A stretch of DNA of 6,050 nt from Gammaproteobacteria bacterium. GTDB taxonomy: Bacteria; Pseudomonadota; Gammaproteobacteria; HK1. Shown piece after piece: positions 4,308 to 6,050 of this stretch. The notes below the pieces were generated by a model. The model saw only the letters and a list, made by a program, of their open reading frames with translations. It was not told where the DNA came from and did no database searches. Made by a program: the position numbers and the translations under genes. The stretch covers positions 1 to 6,050 of the forward strand of contig JABDQX010000231.1 of the NCBI GenBank assembly GCA_013042035.1. The letters run 5' to 3'. The first letter of the stretch is position 1. The number at the start of each line of letters is the position of its first letter.

Positions 4308-6050
4308 CTATGCGGGATTGGGGAGAATCACTCGGATATCCAGCGGCTTGGAAGTATCCAGATGGATATCCCGCTGGGGAAAGGCGATGGAGATACCCGC
4401 AGCGTTGAACTTGTCGTTAATGGCCTGATGAAGCGCGGTGATCGTAGCCAGACGATTATCCAGTGACTCTATATAGCAACGCAAAAATAGCGTCAGGGCG
4501 TTGTCGCCGAACCCCTCGAAGGTGCTTCGATGCGCCGGATCCTCTAGTACATCCGGGTTTTCCGCCGCCACCTGGTCGAGTAACTTGAGCGCCAGTGCAA
4601 CATCGGAACCGTATGCGATGCCGACGGTTATCAAGATGCGATTGAGCTTATTGCTCAAGGTCCAGTTGGTGAGCCGCCCGGTGATCAGATCCTTGTTGGG
4701 GACCAATAATTCCTGCCTCTCCCAATTGACGATGGTGGTGGCGCGAATCCGAATACGGGACACGATGCCGGTAGTGTTATCGATGGTGACCACATCACCG
4801 ACGCGAATGGGCCGCTCGAACAACAAGATGATGCCACTGATGAAATTGGCGACGATCTCCTGAAGGCCGAACCCAAGACCGACGCTCAATGCGGCTACCA
4901 GCCACTGGATATTGGACCACTCGACCCCCAGGGTGTTGAGTATGGCCACCATGCCGATGCCCACGATGACATATTGGGTCAAGGTGGTAGCGGCATAACG
5001 CCCACCTGTCTCCAACGGCAGGCGTTGGAGCACGGTGATCTCCAGGACGCCGGGAATATTCTTGGCCGCCAGTGTGGTTATCAATAGCCCAATTAGGGCG
5101 CTGATAATTGCCCCCAGGGTAAGCGGCGTCTCTTTGGCTATGCCATCCACGGTTTCCGTTGAGTAGAAAGAGAGATCAGCGCTGCCAAGAAAACCCAGGG
5201 CAAACAGAAGATCACTCCAAATGAACCAGGTGCCGATCACGGCGCAGAACAGGAATCCCCCGTGCACCAGCCGTTCGGCCTGATCACCCAATTCTTTCAA
5301 ATCCAGTTCAGGCATTTCTAGGGCCAAGGACAAAGAAGGAGCCCCTTCCTGGGTCTCCTGGGGGTCGTCTTCCCTGGTGCGGTTGACGCGCAACTCGTCC
5401 CGTTTCCTGAGGGCTTCTTCATAGCGCAAACGCCGCTCGGCGATGGTCAGGTAACGAAGCATGAACGCCTTTAACAGGAAGAGCCCTATGAAGAACCACA
5501 GGGTCATTTCCACCCCGTGCAGGAGATTCACTGCCATGGTCCGGTAGCCGAACACCGACAGCAGGGCAAGGCCGAATGGCAGCAACAACAGCAGCGGGAA
5601 CCAAAAGAAATGCAACTGCGCGACCAGGCTGATCTGTGTGGAATCGTGCTCCCGCCAAGCATTCATCAGTCTGCCACGAGGATGCAGCAGCCGGTAAACA
5701 AGAATCAGGAACACCATCATCAAAACCACAAAGGCCGCTTTGCCAACGGGCCAGATGAGCGATGGCAAGCTGTCCAGGGTCGTGATGCTGACGAGAAAAC
5801 CCAAGAAAACAACCAAGGGGATTGCCCAGCGCAATTTTTGCACCAATGACTCCCGAACAGGCGCGGACCAGCGCAGGTGCCGATCCCCAAGCCCGTCGGG
5901 CCGGTTGATGCGCAGGAGGAAGAGACCTCCAGCCAAGATTAGACCGGCTTTGAACGCCCCCTGGCCAATGGCGATGGTGAAGGTGGAAGCCCCCGGCGAG
6001 AAAGTAAGGGCGTAACCCACGCAGGCTATCAACACAGGCCAGGCTGTGAT
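4308..6050 (-). CDS. mscK: MscK-like mechanosensitive ion channel (MscS superfamily), N-terminus beyond the window
   Basis: 580 codons are visible, ending in TAG at 4310-4308. The frame is still open at the right edge, so a GTG at 6035-6033 is not taken as the start. About ten hydrophobic helices appear along the first ~410 visible residues. A charged cytoplasmic linker follows at about 200-255, with AERRLRYEEALRKRDELR and an acidic EMPELDLKELGDQAERLV segment typical of MscK. The pore helix lies at about residues 383-410 (nt 4904-4823), with QWLVAALSVGLGFGLQEIVA and then NFISG, the Gly hinge region. The MscS beta domain follows (FERPIRVGDVVTIDN, SRIRIRATTIVNWERQELLV, PNKDLITGRLTNWTLS), then the C-terminal alpha/beta domain ending FPQRDIHLDTSKPLDIRV. 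E. coli MscK is about 1120 aa, so roughly half is visible; the long periplasmic region would lie outside. It gates ion flow when the inner membrane is stretched. Its position at the head of the pqi block, 18 nt before pqiA, suggests co-transcription. Confidence 0.93.
   Translation of the reverse strand: MTAWPVLIACVGYALTFSPGASTFTIAIGQGAFKAGLILAGGLFLLRINRPDGLGDRHLRWSAPVRESLVQKLRWAIPLVVFLGFLVSITTLDSLPSLIWPVGKAAFVVLMMVFLILVYRLLHPRGRLMNAWREHDSTQISLVAQLHFFWFPLLLLLPFGLALLSVFGYRTMAVNLLHGVEMTLWFFIGLFLLKAFMLRYLTIAERRLRYEEALRKRDELRVNRTREDDPQETQEGAPSLSLALEMPELDLKELGDQAERLVHGGFLFCAVIGTWFIWSDLLFALGFLGSADLSFYSTETVDGIAKETPLTLGAIISALIGLLITTLAAKNIPGVLEITVLQRLPLETGGRYAATTLTQYVIVGIGMVAILNTLGVEWSNIQWLVAALSVGLGFGLQEIVANFISGIILLFERPIRVGDVVTIDNTTGIVSRIRIRATTIVNWERQELLVPNKDLITGRLTNWTLSNKLNRILITVGIAYGSDVALALKLLDQVAAENPDVLEDPAHRSTFEGFGDNALTLFLRCYIESLDNRLATITALHQAINDKFNAAGISIAFPQRDIHLDTSKPLDIRVILPNPA

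Noticed and set aside
6033..6035. GTG as the start of the mscK-like gene
   Set aside because: The frame continues open to the window edge, and MscK-type proteins are about twice the visible length, so the start is almost certainly outside.

Overview
The window looks like chromosomal DNA from a Gram-negative proteobacterium, most likely a gammaproteobacterium. The evidence is the end of a TamA-type outer-membrane barrel, a PqiA/PqiB/PqiC envelope lipid-transport set and an MscK-type mechanosensitive channel. Base composition looks moderately GC-rich and even by eye (not counted). I see no transposase, integrase, tRNA, rRNA or CRISPR array, and no sign of recent gene transfer. This reads as core envelope-maintenance DNA rather than an accessory island.

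Layout. Bases 3-407 on the + strand are the last 134 codons of a TamA-like Omp85 protein whose start lies left of the window. Its stop codon adjoins a GC-rich REP-like palindrome (about 404-441). The rest of the 175-base gap (408-582) has two short inverted repeats, one possible weak terminator and no convincing gene. From 583 to the right edge all genes are on the - strand and form one tight block. In transcription order these are an mscK-like channel (4308-6050, start off the right edge), two consecutive single-domain pqiA genes (4289-3669 and 3667-3035), pqiB with three MCE domains (3038-1278) and the lipoprotein gene pqiC (1281-583). Junctions are 18 nt, 1 nt, a 4-nt ATGA overlap and a second 4-nt ATGA overlap, so a single transcript with translational coupling is very likely. 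The operon promoter is not in view.

Function. PqiA (inner membrane), PqiB (inner-membrane-anchored hexameric periplasmic tube) and PqiC (outer-membrane lipoprotein) are known in E. coli as a trans-envelope MCE system thought to move lipids between the two membranes. Here the E. coli-style two-domain PqiA is carried as two separate proteins, each with its own zinc-ribbon-like CxxC pair. The upstream MscK-type channel senses membrane tension. Its place at the head of the same apparent operon suggests a link between envelope tension and lipid trafficking, which is inference. TamA, in a convergent gene, belongs to another envelope pathway whose partner TamB is linked to phospholipid transport, but tamB is not the next gene here.

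I found no clearly new system. The points most worth checking are the channel-plus-MCE operon, the tamA gene without tamB downstream, the REP-like element at the tamA stop, and the long N-terminal extension of PqiC.
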